From Sphingomonas sp. (GTDB taxonomy: Bacteria > Pseudomonadota > Alphaproteobacteria > Sphingomonadales > Sphingomonadaceae), in NCBI GenBank assembly GCA_017849555.1, contig JAFIGU010000087.1, forward strand, positions 1-64,000: a stretch of DNA of 64,000 nucleotides, given 5' to 3'. Positions within the stretch are counted from its first letter, which is position 1, and each line of letters opens with the position of its first letter. A model generated the notes under the pieces. That model made no database searches. It saw nothing but the letters and a program-made list of their open reading frames with translations, and was not told where the DNA came from. The translations under genes were made by a program, and so were the position numbers. Positions 16,936 through 26,100 of this stretch are shown in pieces.

Positions 16936-18219
16936 TTATTGCGTCGTCAACGGTTTGGCGATTGCGCGGATCGCTTTCAGCCCTGTGCCGAAGCGGGCGA
17001 TCTGCGCGCGATGCGCCGCAAGTTCGCTATAGGGCAGGTAAGAGATATCGAGATCGGCGATGCGCCTGAATGCAGGTCGGGCGACCTGCGCGCGCACCTC
17101 CTTTTCGCGGTCGTCCGGCGCGACAAGGAACAGCCCCGCCGCCGCATGGAAGCCGCTGCCGCTCAAGGCGAGATCGAGCATGCGGACGATGCCCGAATAG
17201 ATCGATGTCGAATGCTCGACCTCATAGGCGGCCGCGACGCGCGGCGAATCCTTCTCGAGCCAGAGCACGTCGATCAGCCGGATCGCGTCGGCGCCGGGCG
17301 CGGTGGCGATTTCCGGCGGAAGATGGTCGAGGCAGTGCGTGCCAAGCGCCGTCCCGCCGTACAGTCGCCCGCGATCGTTGGCGGCGATCCACACGCGATA
17401 GCCCAGCGCGAGCCCGAGATCGCGTAGCCAGGCCTGCATCTCGCTATGGCTGCGATCGTTTTCACCCTGCTTTTGCTGAAGTTTGTTGAACGTCGCGGCT
17501 TCGGTTCGGACCGCGTCGAGCCGCGCGCGCCAATCGTCCGCACCCGCATCGTCGATCGGCGGCGGCGGATAGCGGCCGGTGCCGATATCGAACAGCAGCC
17601 CGCCGATCGCGCCGAGATCGTTGGACAGGAGATCGCGATATTCCTCGTTGAGATCGACAATCGCGCTGCGCATCGCCAGGAATTGTTCCCAATTGCCAAG
17701 CTTCACCTTCGCGCCGGTGAGCGCGTTATACCCCTTGACGATCGCGGTGTTGAACGGCGGGATCAATGTCGGGTGGAGGAAATAGAGCAGGTTGGCGACG
17801 GCCGGCCCGAGCCCCCGAATGCGCAACGCGTCGATCGTGCGAATCTGCTTGATCACATCGTCGGCGCTGCCGCAGCAAAGGCAATTGTCGAGCAGTCGGC
17901 CGAAGGCGCGCTGGTTGGCGGGATTCTCGTAAATGTCGGGAATGCGCAGCTTGGGCTTCCACAGAAAGGCGTGGTCGGCGCCTTTGAAGATCTGGCGCTG
18001 CTCGGCGATCGAATGGACGACGGTTTCGAGCGATGATCCGCGATAGGCCACCCCGAAGCTGCCCGCGGCGATCTCGGCAACGATCTGCTGGATACCGCGG
18101 CGGATCGAGCGGAAATTCTTGAGCCGCTCCTCCCACAGAAACCAGCTACGATAGGATGCGTCGTCGTCGAGGCGCCAGCATTCGATGAGTTGCCGGATCA
18201 GCGCCGATCGATCGTTCAT
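16936..18219 (-). CDS. PD-(D/E)XK-like nuclease candidate
   Basis: A 427-residue protein with two recognisable parts. Residues 128-150 (TIDALRIRGLGPAVANLLYF) look like a helix-hairpin-helix. The C-terminal part has IDVLW ... YEVEHSTSIYSGIVRM, giving D317 and E333-V-E335, the D...ExE version of the PD-(D/E)XK centre seen in BamHI. Three close cysteines occur at 113-116. No methyltransferase gene is nearby, so a classic restriction-modification pair is not supported. It may be a solitary nuclease or a repair enzyme. Confidence 0.5.
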   Translation of the reverse strand: MNDRSALIRQLIECWRLDDDASYRSWFLWEERLKNFRSIRRGIQQIVAEIAAGSFGVAYRGSSLETVVHSIAEQRQIFKGADHAFLWKPKLRIPDIYENPANQRAFGRLLDNCLCCGSADDVIKQIRTIDALRIRGLGPAVANLLYFLHPTLIPPFNTAIVKGYNALTGAKVKLGNWEQFLAMRSAIVDLNEEYRDLLSNDLGAIGGLLFDIGTGRYPPPPIDDAGADDWRARLDAVRTEAATFNKLQQKQGENDRSHSEMQAWLRDLGLALGYRVWIAANDRGRLYGGTALGTHCLDHLPPEIATAPGADAIRLIDVLWLEKDSPRVAAAYEVEHSTSIYSGIVRMLDLALSGSGFHAAAGLFLVAPDDREKEVRAQVARPAFRRIADLDISYLPYSELAAHRAQIARFGTGLKAIRAIAKPLTTQ

Positions 18220-18322
18220 GTATCAAATCCCCCATGTCGAACGCGCGTGGAAATGCCGCGTCTCGTTCGATCCCAGGGGGTGGGGGCGGAGCTAAGCCGC
18301 GCCCCCGGATCGCTTGTCTCTT

Positions 18323-19723
18323 CTACTTCCCCTTCGCCCCATTCCCCGCCACCGTCAGCACCGCCAGCGCCAGCGTCTCCGCCCCGCGCTTGATCGTCGG
18401 CTCGGGCACCGGGGCGAAGAACGGCGAGTGGTTGACCGGCAGCGGCTTCCCCTCGGCCTTGTAGCGCGCGATCATCGCCGGATCGTAGCCGCCCACCGCG
18501 AAGAATACCGAGGGCACGCCCTCGTCGATGAACACCGAGAAATCCTCGCTGGCGTTCCCGCCCGGCAGCGTCGGCGGGACATAGGCCGCATCCTTGCCGA
18601 ACGCCGCCGCCATCACCGCTGCGGTGCGCGCCGACAGCGCTGCGTCGTTATGCACCGCATTGGTGCCCGACGGATGCGTGATCGCCGGCTCCGGCGCGCG
18701 CGCCATCGCCGCCGCCGCGCGCGCGGTGCGCTCGACCCCGTCGATCAGCAATTTGCGCGTCGCATTGTCGTGCGAGCGCAGCGTGAGCATCAGATCGGCG
18801 TGGTCGGGGATGATATTGTCGACCGTCCCACCGTTGAACGCGCCGACCGTCACCACGCCGAACGCATTGGGATCCTTCTCGCGGCTGATCACGCTCTGCA
18901 CGTCGGTGACGAAATGGCTGCCGATGACGATCGGGTCGATGCTCTTGTCGGGCATCGAGCCGTGCGCGCCGACCCCGTTGAAGGTGATCAGGATCTTGTC
19001 CGAGGCGGAAGTGACCACCCCGTCCTTCACGATCACCTGACCGAGCGGCATCGGCCCGACATGCGCGGCGAAGCCGTAATCGGGCTTGGGCCAGCGCTTG
19101 AACAGCCCGTCGGCGATCATCGCCTTGGCGCCGCTCACCGTCTCCTCGCTCGGCTGGCCGACGAACATCAACGTGCCGTGCCACTGGTCCTTGATCGCGA
19201 CCAGCGCGGCCGCGGCGCCGACCCACCACGCCATATGGCTGTCATGCCCGCAGGCGTGATCGACGAAGAAGGTCTTGCCGTCCTTCTGCTGTTGCGCGCG
19301 GCTGGCATAGGGAAGGCCGGTCTTTTCCTCCATCGGCAGCGCGTCGAGCTCGGTGCGCACCAGCACGGTCGGCCCCTCGCCGTTCTTGAGGATCGCGACG
19401 AGGCCGGTCTTGCCGACCCCCTCGGTGACGGTGAAGCCGAGCTTGCGCATCTCGGCGGCGAGCAGGCCGGCGGTGCGCGTCTCCTGGAAACCGAGCTCGG
19501 GATGCTGGTGGAGATCCTTATAGAGCGCGTCGAGATGCGGATATTGCTTGTCGAGCGAGGCCTGGATCCGCGCCTTGGCGGCGGCGACGTCGAAGGTCAC
19601 CGGCGCATTGGGGGTCGCGGCGGGCGGGGTGCCCTCGGGGATCGCGGGAGTGATCTGCGCCAGCGCCGGCGTGCCTGCCAGAGCGGTGAAGGCGGTGGCG
19701 AGCATCATGACGGTCTTGCGCAT
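18323..19723 (-). CDS. Secreted M20-family amidohydrolase/peptidase
   Basis: A 466-residue metallohydrolase. A signal peptide (about 1-22, MLATAFTALAGTPALA) is followed by the M20 catalytic domain with zinc ligands in DHACGHDSHMAWW and the acidic pair in GQPSEETVSGAK. The dimerisation lid lies in the middle (GVGAHGSMPDKSIDP). The start at 19723 has AGGAGGG 8 bases upstream. Family members cleave N-acyl or short peptide amide bonds. It is last in the marR-DUF969-DUF979-DUF2891 operon, so it may supply substrate from the periplasm. Confidence 0.88.
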   Translation of the reverse strand: MRKTVMMLATAFTALAGTPALAQITPAIPEGTPPAATPNAPVTFDVAAAKARIQASLDKQYPHLDALYKDLHQHPELGFQETRTAGLLAAEMRKLGFTVTEGVGKTGLVAILKNGEGPTVLVRTELDALPMEEKTGLPYASRAQQQKDGKTFFVDHACGHDSHMAWWVGAAAALVAIKDQWHGTLMFVGQPSEETVSGAKAMIADGLFKRWPKPDYGFAAHVGPMPLGQVIVKDGVVTSASDKILITFNGVGAHGSMPDKSIDPIVIGSHFVTDVQSVISREKDPNAFGVVTVGAFNGGTVDNIIPDHADLMLTLRSHDNATRKLLIDGVERTARAAAAMARAPEPAITHPSGTNAVHNDAALSARTAAVMAAAFGKDAAYVPPTLPGGNASEDFSVFIDEGVPSVFFAVGGYDPAMIARYKAEGKPLPVNHSPFFAPVPEPTIKRGAETLALAVLTVAGNGAKGK

Positions 19724-19768
19724 CGGATAGTCCCTCCTGTTCGCCCGGCCCTTAGGGTCCAAAGAGGA

Positions 19769-20779
19769 TCAGGACAATGCCGGCCGATCGCCCAGCGCGA
19801 GCAGCGCGAAACTGGCCAGCCAATGCTCGCCCATATAATCCCCCGCGACCGCATCGAGCGACGCGGCGAGGTGGCGATCGGCGGCATCGCGCAGGATCGC
19901 CTGCGTCTCGGGGGCGTCGATCGTGGCGGCGAGGGTGCGGAAGGCCCAGGCGCGGCTGAGGTTGAGCCCGTCGAGATGCGCGATCTTGCCGTCGCTGCGG
20001 TCGCTGACCGTCGCGGGGGTGAACAGCGCGGCGGGCTCGCGCGCCGCGACGCGCGGCAGGAAGGCGGCGAACCATTGGGCGAAGGCGGCGCGCGGCAGCA
20101 GCGCGGCCATCGCGGTCGCTTCCATCAGGATCGGCGAGAGGAAATCCTCGCCGCTCGGCTCCCACGCCTGCGCGTCGCGATCGGCGCCGAACCAGCCGTG
20201 CGCGCGCTCGGTGAGCAGGCCGCGCAATGCCGTGTCGCCGGCCACCTCGGCATAACGCACTGCGAGCACCAGGGCGAAGCCGGTATTGGCGTGCTGCCCG
20301 GCGCGCACCGGATAGGTCAGCAGCGGCAGGAAATCGCGGAACCGCGCGACGAACGCGTCGGCAAGCGGGCGCAAGGTCGCGGCGTGCGGCGACCCGGCCT
20401 GCACCAGCTCCGCCGCGAGCATCAGCAGCCACGCCCACCCGTAGGGCCGCTCGAAGCCGCGCGCCGAGGGGCGGTCGAGATAGGCGCGCTCCGCCTCGAC
20501 CTTCGCGGGGGTGAAGGCATCGGCGAACAAGGCGTCGATCGCCGCTGCCTCGGCGAGATCGGGGAAGAGGCGACGCACGCGGGCGAGCAGCCAGTAACCG
20601 TGGACGCAGCTATGCCAGTCGAAGCTGCCGTAGAAGATCGGGTGGACCGCGCGCGGGGTGTAAACATCCGCGTCGCCGGTCATCACATGATCGGCCTTGT
20701 GCGGGTATTCGCGGGTGACGTGGCCCAGCGCGATGCGCGCGAAGCGGGCGGCGTGGTCGGCGGTGAGGTCGTAGGTCAT
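19769..20779 (-). CDS. DUF2891-family protein
   Basis: A 336-residue protein matching DUF2891 (IFYGSFDWHSCVHGYWLL near residue 50; GQHANTGFALVLAVRYA; EPSGEDFLSPILMEA; GLNLSRAWAF). Probably an alpha/alpha toroid with conserved His and Glu residues, enzymatic role unknown. Its ATG overlaps the DUF979 stop (ATGA), tying it to the membrane pair. Confidence 0.85.
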   Translation of the reverse strand: MTYDLTADHAARFARIALGHVTREYPHKADHVMTGDADVYTPRAVHPIFYGSFDWHSCVHGYWLLARVRRLFPDLAEAAAIDALFADAFTPAKVEAERAYLDRPSARGFERPYGWAWLLMLAAELVQAGSPHAATLRPLADAFVARFRDFLPLLTYPVRAGQHANTGFALVLAVRYAEVAGDTALRGLLTERAHGWFGADRDAQAWEPSGEDFLSPILMEATAMAALLPRAAFAQWFAAFLPRVAAREPAALFTPATVSDRSDGKIAHLDGLNLSRAWAFRTLAATIDAPETQAILRDAADRHLAASLDAVAGDYMGEHWLASFALLALGDRPALS

Positions 20780-21738
20780 CGGGGTGTTCCGGGAAGGACG
20801 GACAGCGCCATGATCGCGATATTGACGCCGAGCAGGATCAGTGCGGTCGGGATCTGCGCCCGGATCACCGCGTGGCGGTCCCTGAGCTCGAGCGCGGCGA
20901 CTGGGACGATGTTGAAATTGGCCGCCATCGGGGTCATCAGCGTCCCGCAAAATCCCGAGAGCATCCCGAGCGCCGCAACCGGCGCGGGGTTGCCGCCGAA
21001 ATGATGGATCAGGAACGGGAGACCGATCCCCGCGGTCATGATCGGGAAAGCGGCGAAGGCATTGCCCATCACGATCGTGAACAGCGCCATGCCGAGGCAA
21101 TAAGCGAGGACCGCGGCGAACGGGATATCGAGCGGCATGATCGTCGTCGCGCCCATCGCGATCCATTGCCCGACATTGGCGGCGGCGAAGATCCCGCCGA
21201 GCGCGGCGAGCATCTGCGGCAGGATCATCGCCCAGCCGATCGCGTCGGTTAGGCGGCGCGCCTCGGCGGCGGGTGCGCTGCGCGGCGCGGCGGTCAGGCG
21301 GATCGCAAGGCCCAGCGCGACGATCGCGCCCGCGGCGAGCGATACCAGAGTCACTTGCTTGGGGTCGATCAGCGCGACGCCGGCGACCTTGCCGTCGGGG
21401 AGGAGCAAGGTGCCGGCGAGCGTCACCGCCGGGATGCACAGGGCAGGGAGGAACAGCCGCGAGCCGAGGCGTTTCGCCGTCGCCGCGCGTTCCGCCGCGC
21501 TGGTCGTGCGGACGGGGGCGGGGCGCAATCCCGCGGTGGCGAGCGCGACCATCGCCAGCACGATCATCCCGTTGGCCACATCGGGCAGCCACGGCCCCGC
21601 GATCAGGCTCGCCGCGAACAAGGCCCAGAAAGCCGCGCTGCGCCACCAGTCGCGCGTCTCGCGATGCAGCGCATGATGCACCGCTACCGCCGCGGGGAGC
21701 AGCCCCGATACGACGCCGAGCGCGTCGAGCCCGATCAT
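20776..21738 (-). CDS. DUF979-family membrane protein
   Basis: A 320-residue integral membrane protein with about eight helices, matching DUF979 (IGWAMILPQMLAALGGIF; GNAFAAFPIMTAGIGLPFLI; GFCGTLMTPMAANFNIVPVA). It overlaps DUF969 by 4 bases. DUF969 and DUF979 occur as an adjacent pair and are presumed to form one permease. The neighbouring 5-oxoprolinase suggests 5-oxoproline or a related cyclic amide as cargo; this is an inference. Confidence 0.85.
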   Translation of the reverse strand: MIGLDALGVVSGLLPAAVAVHHALHRETRDWWRSAAFWALFAASLIAGPWLPDVANGMIVLAMVALATAGLRPAPVRTTSAAERAATAKRLGSRLFLPALCIPAVTLAGTLLLPDGKVAGVALIDPKQVTLVSLAAGAIVALGLAIRLTAAPRSAPAAEARRLTDAIGWAMILPQMLAALGGIFAAANVGQWIAMGATTIMPLDIPFAAVLAYCLGMALFTIVMGNAFAAFPIMTAGIGLPFLIHHFGGNPAPVAALGMLSGFCGTLMTPMAANFNIVPVAALELRDRHAVIRAQIPTALILLGVNIAIMALSVLPGTPR

Positions 21739-22403
21739 TGCCGCCGCGCCTTCAGCCGGCGATCGAACAGCAACAGCCGCGTGCCGTGGACGAGGAAAGC
21801 GGCGATCGCGGTCGGGATCGCCCAGACCGCGACATGCAGCGGCGCGACGATGATCCCGTTCTGCTCCAGCACCGCACGGATCAGCAGGATCGATCCGATC
21901 GCGATGAACACGTCCTCGCCGAAGAACAGCCCGATATTGTCGACCGCCGCGGCATTGGCGCGGATCGTGTCGCGCGTCTCGGGGTCGAGCGCGGTCGGGT
22001 CGCCCCGTTCGGCGGCGCCCTCGGCCATCGGCGCGACGATCGGGCGGACCATCTGGACATGCCCGCCGAGCGAGGTGAGCCCGAGCGCGGCGGTGAGCTG
22101 GCGCAGCGCGAGATAGCCGAGCAATACCCGCCCGGTCGTCGCGCCGCGCAGCCGCTGGACGAGCCCGCGGGCATGATCGCGCAAGCCCGCGCGTTCGAGC
22201 AGCCCGATCGTCGGCAGCGCGAGCCACGCCACCGCGAGGAACCGCCCGTCGACGAACGCCTTGCCGATCATCCCGATCACCTCGATCGGCCCGTGCCCGG
22301 CGGCGAGCGCGCTAGCGAAGGCGGCGATCGTCACCACCAGCAGCGGGTTGATCCCCAGCGCGAAGCCGATGACGATGATGACGATCCCCGACAGGACCAG
22401 CAT
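21735..22403 (-). CDS. DUF969-family membrane protein
   Basis: A 222-residue membrane protein, DUF969, with about six helices (VLSGIVIIVIGFALGINPLL at the N-terminus; TSLGGHVQMVRPIVAPMAEG; ANAAAVDNIGLFFGEDVFIA). It is the partner of the adjoining DUF979 gene and starts 10 bases after marR. Confidence 0.85.
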   Translation of the reverse strand: MLVLSGIVIIVIGFALGINPLLVVTIAAFASALAAGHGPIEVIGMIGKAFVDGRFLAVAWLALPTIGLLERAGLRDHARGLVQRLRGATTGRVLLGYLALRQLTAALGLTSLGGHVQMVRPIVAPMAEGAAERGDPTALDPETRDTIRANAAAVDNIGLFFGEDVFIAIGSILLIRAVLEQNGIIVAPLHVAVWAIPTAIAAFLVHGTRLLLFDRRLKARRQ

Positions 22404-22413
22404 CGCGCGCGCC

Positions 22414-22914
22414 CTACAGCGTCGCGGCGGCGCGCGCCGCCTGATTGTACTGGCCCGAGATGCGGCGCAGCAGATCGGCGGCGTCGGACAGCGCCGTGTC
22501 CCCCGGTCCCTCGTGCGCTACCGCATCGGCGAGCAGCCGCTCGCGCACCGCGCGATAGGCGTCGCAGAAGGCGACCCCCGCCTCGGTCGCGACGACCAGC
22601 TTCTCCTTGCCCTGCCGCCGCGTCTCGACGAACCCGGCTTTCTCCAGCTTGCGGATCGCATAAGTGGCGAGATGGGTATCCTCGATATCGAGCACGAGCG
22701 TGATGTCGCCGAGCCTTTTGGGGCGGTCGCGGTGGCGGACGGTGTGGAGGATCAGCACCTCGATCGGCGACAATTGCGCCCCCGCCGCCAGCGCGCAGCG
22801 CGCGAGCCAGCGCTGATAGGCGGTGGCGGCCAGTGTCAGGCTGAATTCGAGCTCCGACAGCGCCGGGGCGGCGCCATCGGCAAGATGCGCCGACGAGACG
22901 ATCGCGCGCTTCAT
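22414..22914 (-). CDS. MarR-type winged-helix regulator
   Basis: A 166-residue predicted regulator with a winged helix (LSPIEVLILHTVRH ... LGDITLVLDIEDTHLATYAI ... KLEKAGFVETRRQGKEKL, about residues 48-112). It heads the DUF969-DUF979-DUF2891-M20 operon and diverges from the 5-oxoprolinase gene, so it probably senses the substrate of that pathway. Confidence 0.85.
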   Translation of the reverse strand: MKRAIVSSAHLADGAAPALSELEFSLTLAATAYQRWLARCALAAGAQLSPIEVLILHTVRHRDRPKRLGDITLVLDIEDTHLATYAIRKLEKAGFVETRRQGKEKLVVATEAGVAFCDAYRAVRERLLADAVAHEGPGDTALSDAADLLRRISGQYNQAARAAATL

Positions 22915-22940
22915 ATCGCTTTCCTTCCCGGCGCAGCACC

Positions 22941-23036
22941 CGTCATTCCCGCGCAGGCGGGAATCCAGACTGGCTGGCCTCTCGGATCGAGCCGCAACCT
23001 CGGCGCGAATGGATTCCCGCCTTCGCGGGAATGACG
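22941..23036. repeat. Palindromic repeat, cattcccgc type
   Basis: A long imperfect hairpin: cgtcattcccgcgcaggcgg at the left and its near complement ending gcgggaatgacg at the right. It lies in the marR-hyuAB intergenic region. A short relative is at 27858-27885. The class resembles REP-type elements common in sphingomonads. Confidence 0.75.
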
Positions 23037-23162
23037 AAGGTGGGTTGGTTCGCGCGATTGCGGATCGGGCACGAAGAACTCTGCCGGCATGCGATTGCCC
23101 TGTCGTCCTCTCTGCGGTGCAGGGTCGCGCGTCGAAAACGACTTGTCAACGATCGATCATCG

Positions 23163-23173
23163 TATCATTGATA
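23163..23173. promoter_or_regulatory. Candidate MarR operator upstream of hyuAB
   Basis: TATCATTGATA is a palindrome with 5-base arms in a locally A+T-rich segment 27 bases before the hyuAB start. It is downstream of a weak TTGTCA/TATCAT promoter-like pair, a position where the divergent MarR protein could block transcription. Inference only. Confidence 0.3.
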
Positions 23174-23199
23174 ATTTATAGATAAAATGGAGATGATCG

Positions 23200-26100
23200 A
23201 TGCGCTGGCAGTTCTGGATCGATCGCGGCGGCACCTTCACCGATCTGGTCGCCCGCGCGCCGGACGGCACGCTCTCCACCGCCAAGCTGCTGAGCGAGAA
23301 TCCCGAACGCTATGACGATGCCGCAATCGCCGGCATCCGCATGATGCTGGGGCTGGACCCCGCCTACCACCCCGGCGAAGGCCGGGGTCCAGCATCGGAC
23401 CGATCGCAACTGGACCCCGGCCTTCGCCGGGGTGACAGTGAGGTGAACGGAGACGGTGTTGCGTGCGATGCCCTGCCCGCCGGCCTGATCGAACAGGTCA
23501 AGATGGGCACCACCGTCGCGACCAATGCGCTGCTCGAACGCAAGGGCGCGCGGACCTTGCTGGTGGTCGATGCCGGCTTCGCCGATCTGCTGACGATCGG
23601 CAATCAGGCGCGGCCGCGCTTGTTCGATCTCGCGATTCGCTTGCCCGCGCCGCTCCACGATGCGGTCGAGGAGATCGGCGGGCGGATCGACGCCGCGGGC
23701 AATACCCTCATCCCGCTCGACGAGGATGCGGTGCGCGCGATGTTCGCGCGTCACGCGGGCGCGTTCGAGGCGGTGGCGATCGCGCTGACCCACGCCTGGG
23801 CGTTTCCCGAAACCGAACGCCGCGTCGCCGCGCTGGCGCGCGAGGCGGGTTTTTCGCAGGTTTCCGCCAGTCATGACGTCAGCCCATTGACCGGGTTGGT
23901 CGCGCGCGGCCGCACCACGGTGGTCGACGCCTATCTCTCGCCGGTGCTGCGGCGCTATGTCGATCGCGTCGCGGGGGCGCTCGGCGATACCCCGCTCGCC
24001 TTCATGCAGTCGAGCGGCGGGCTGGCCGATGCACGCGCGTTCCAGGGCAAGGACGCGATCCTCTCCGGCCCGGCGGGCGGGGTGGTCGCGGCGGCGCGCA
24101 CCGCCGAGGCGGCGGGGTTCGATCGCGTGATCGGCTTCGACATGGGCGGCACCTCGACCGACGTGATGCTCTACGCCGGCCAGTTCGAGCGCGCCTTCGA
24201 TACCGAGGTCGCGGGGGTCGAGCTGCGCGTGCCGATGATGGCGATCGAGACGATCGCGGCGGGGGGCGGGTCGATCCTCCATTTCGACGGCGCGCGCTAT
24301 CGCGTTGGGCCCGACAGCGCGGGGGCCAATCCGGGGCCGGCGTCATACCGTCGCGGCGGGCCGCTGACGATCACCGATGCCAATGTCTTCGTCGGCAAGA
24401 TCCAGCCGGGGCATTTCCCCGCGATCTTCGGCCCTGCCGGCGACCAGCCGCTCGATCGCGACACGGTGGCGGCGCGCTTCGCCGATCTCGCCGCCGAGAT
24501 CGCGAAGGCGACCGGCCGTGCGCAGGAGCCGCGCGACGTGGCGGAGGGTTTCCTTACGGTCGCGGTCGCCAATATGGCCGGCGCGATCAAACGCGTCGCC
24601 TTGGAGCGCGGCGAGGATGTCACCCGTTTCGCGCTGCAATGTTTCGGCGGGGCGGGGGGGCAGCATGCGTGCAAGGTGGCCGAGACATTGGGGATGCGGA
24701 CGGTGTTGATCCACCCGTTCGCTGGGGTGCTTTCGGCCTATGGCATGGGGCTCGCCGACCGCGCGGCGATGCGCCAGCGGTCGCTTGAACGGACGCTCGA
24801 AGAGGCGCTGCTGCCCGAGATTGCCGCGCTGGCCGACGCGCTCGGCGACGATGCGGTGCGTGAATTGGAGCAAGGCATACCATCCACCGTTCGCCCTGAG
24901 CTTGTCGAAGGGCGGCCCGACCTCTCGAACGACAGGACGCCCTTCGACAAGCTCAGGGCGAACGGATCGGATGTCGCGCAGGACCAGCGGGAGAAGGAGC
25001 CGGCACGCCGCGAGGTGAGCGTCGGGCTGCGATACGCCGGCACCGATACCGCCTTGCCCGTCCCGCTGGGCACCCTCGCCGCGATGCGCGCAGCATTCGA
25101 GACGGCGCATCGCGCGCGCTTCGGCTTCGTCAGCCCCGACCGCGCGATCGTCGCGGAGAGCGTGATCGTCGAGGCGATCGTCCCCGGTACCCCGGTGGCG
25201 ATGCCGGTGCTGGCTCCGCGTGCCGGTGACGCGCCGGCGCCGCTGGAGACGATCGCCCTGTGGAGCAGCGGGCGCGAGCATCGTGCGCCGGTCCACGATC
25301 GCGATGCCCTGCGCCCCGGCGATCGCATCGCCGGCCCCGCGCTGATCCGCGAGGCGATCGCCACCACCGTGGTCGAGCCCGGCTGGCGGCTCGAAGTGGG
25401 GCGCGCAGGCGAATTGCTGCTCCACCACGAAGCCGCCGTGGCGCTCGATGCGCGCGACGATCCGGCGGTGGCCGATCCGGTCCAGCTCGAATTGTTCAAC
25501 GCGCAATTCATGGGGATCGCCGAGCGGATGGGGGTGGTGCTGCGCAACACCTCGAGCAGCGTCAACATGAAGGAGCGGCTCGATTTCTCCTGCGCCTTGT
25601 TCGACGCGGCGGGGAATCTCATCGCCAATGCGCCGCACGTCCCGGTCCATCTCGGCGCGATGGGGGAGAGCGTGCGCGCGGTGATCGCCAGCCGCGCGGG
25701 GACGCTCAAGCCCGGCGACGCGGTTGCGCTCAACAATCCCTTCAACGGCGGCACCCACCTCCCCGACGTGACGGTGATCTCCCCGGTGTTCGACGAGCGC
25801 GGCCACGAGATCCGCTTCTTCGTCGCCAATCGCGGGCATCACGCCGATATCGGCGGGCTCACTCCCGGTTCGACCCCGCCGACCTCACGCACGCTCGAGG
25901 AAGAAGGCGTGGTGATCGATGATTTCCTGCTGGTCGACGGCGGCGAGTTGCGCGAGGCCGAGTTCCGCGCCTTGCTGGCGGGCGCGCGCTGGCCCGCGCG
26001 CAGCCCCGACGTCAATGTCGCCGATATCAAGGCGCAACTCGCCGCCAACGAGACCGGGATCGCCGAATTGTGCGCGCTGGTCGCGGCGCGCGGCTGGGGG

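Noticed and set aside
18314..21004. Plus-strand 896-residue open frame
   Set aside because: Antisense to M20, DUF2891 and part of DUF979; Arg/His/Gly-rich with no domain.
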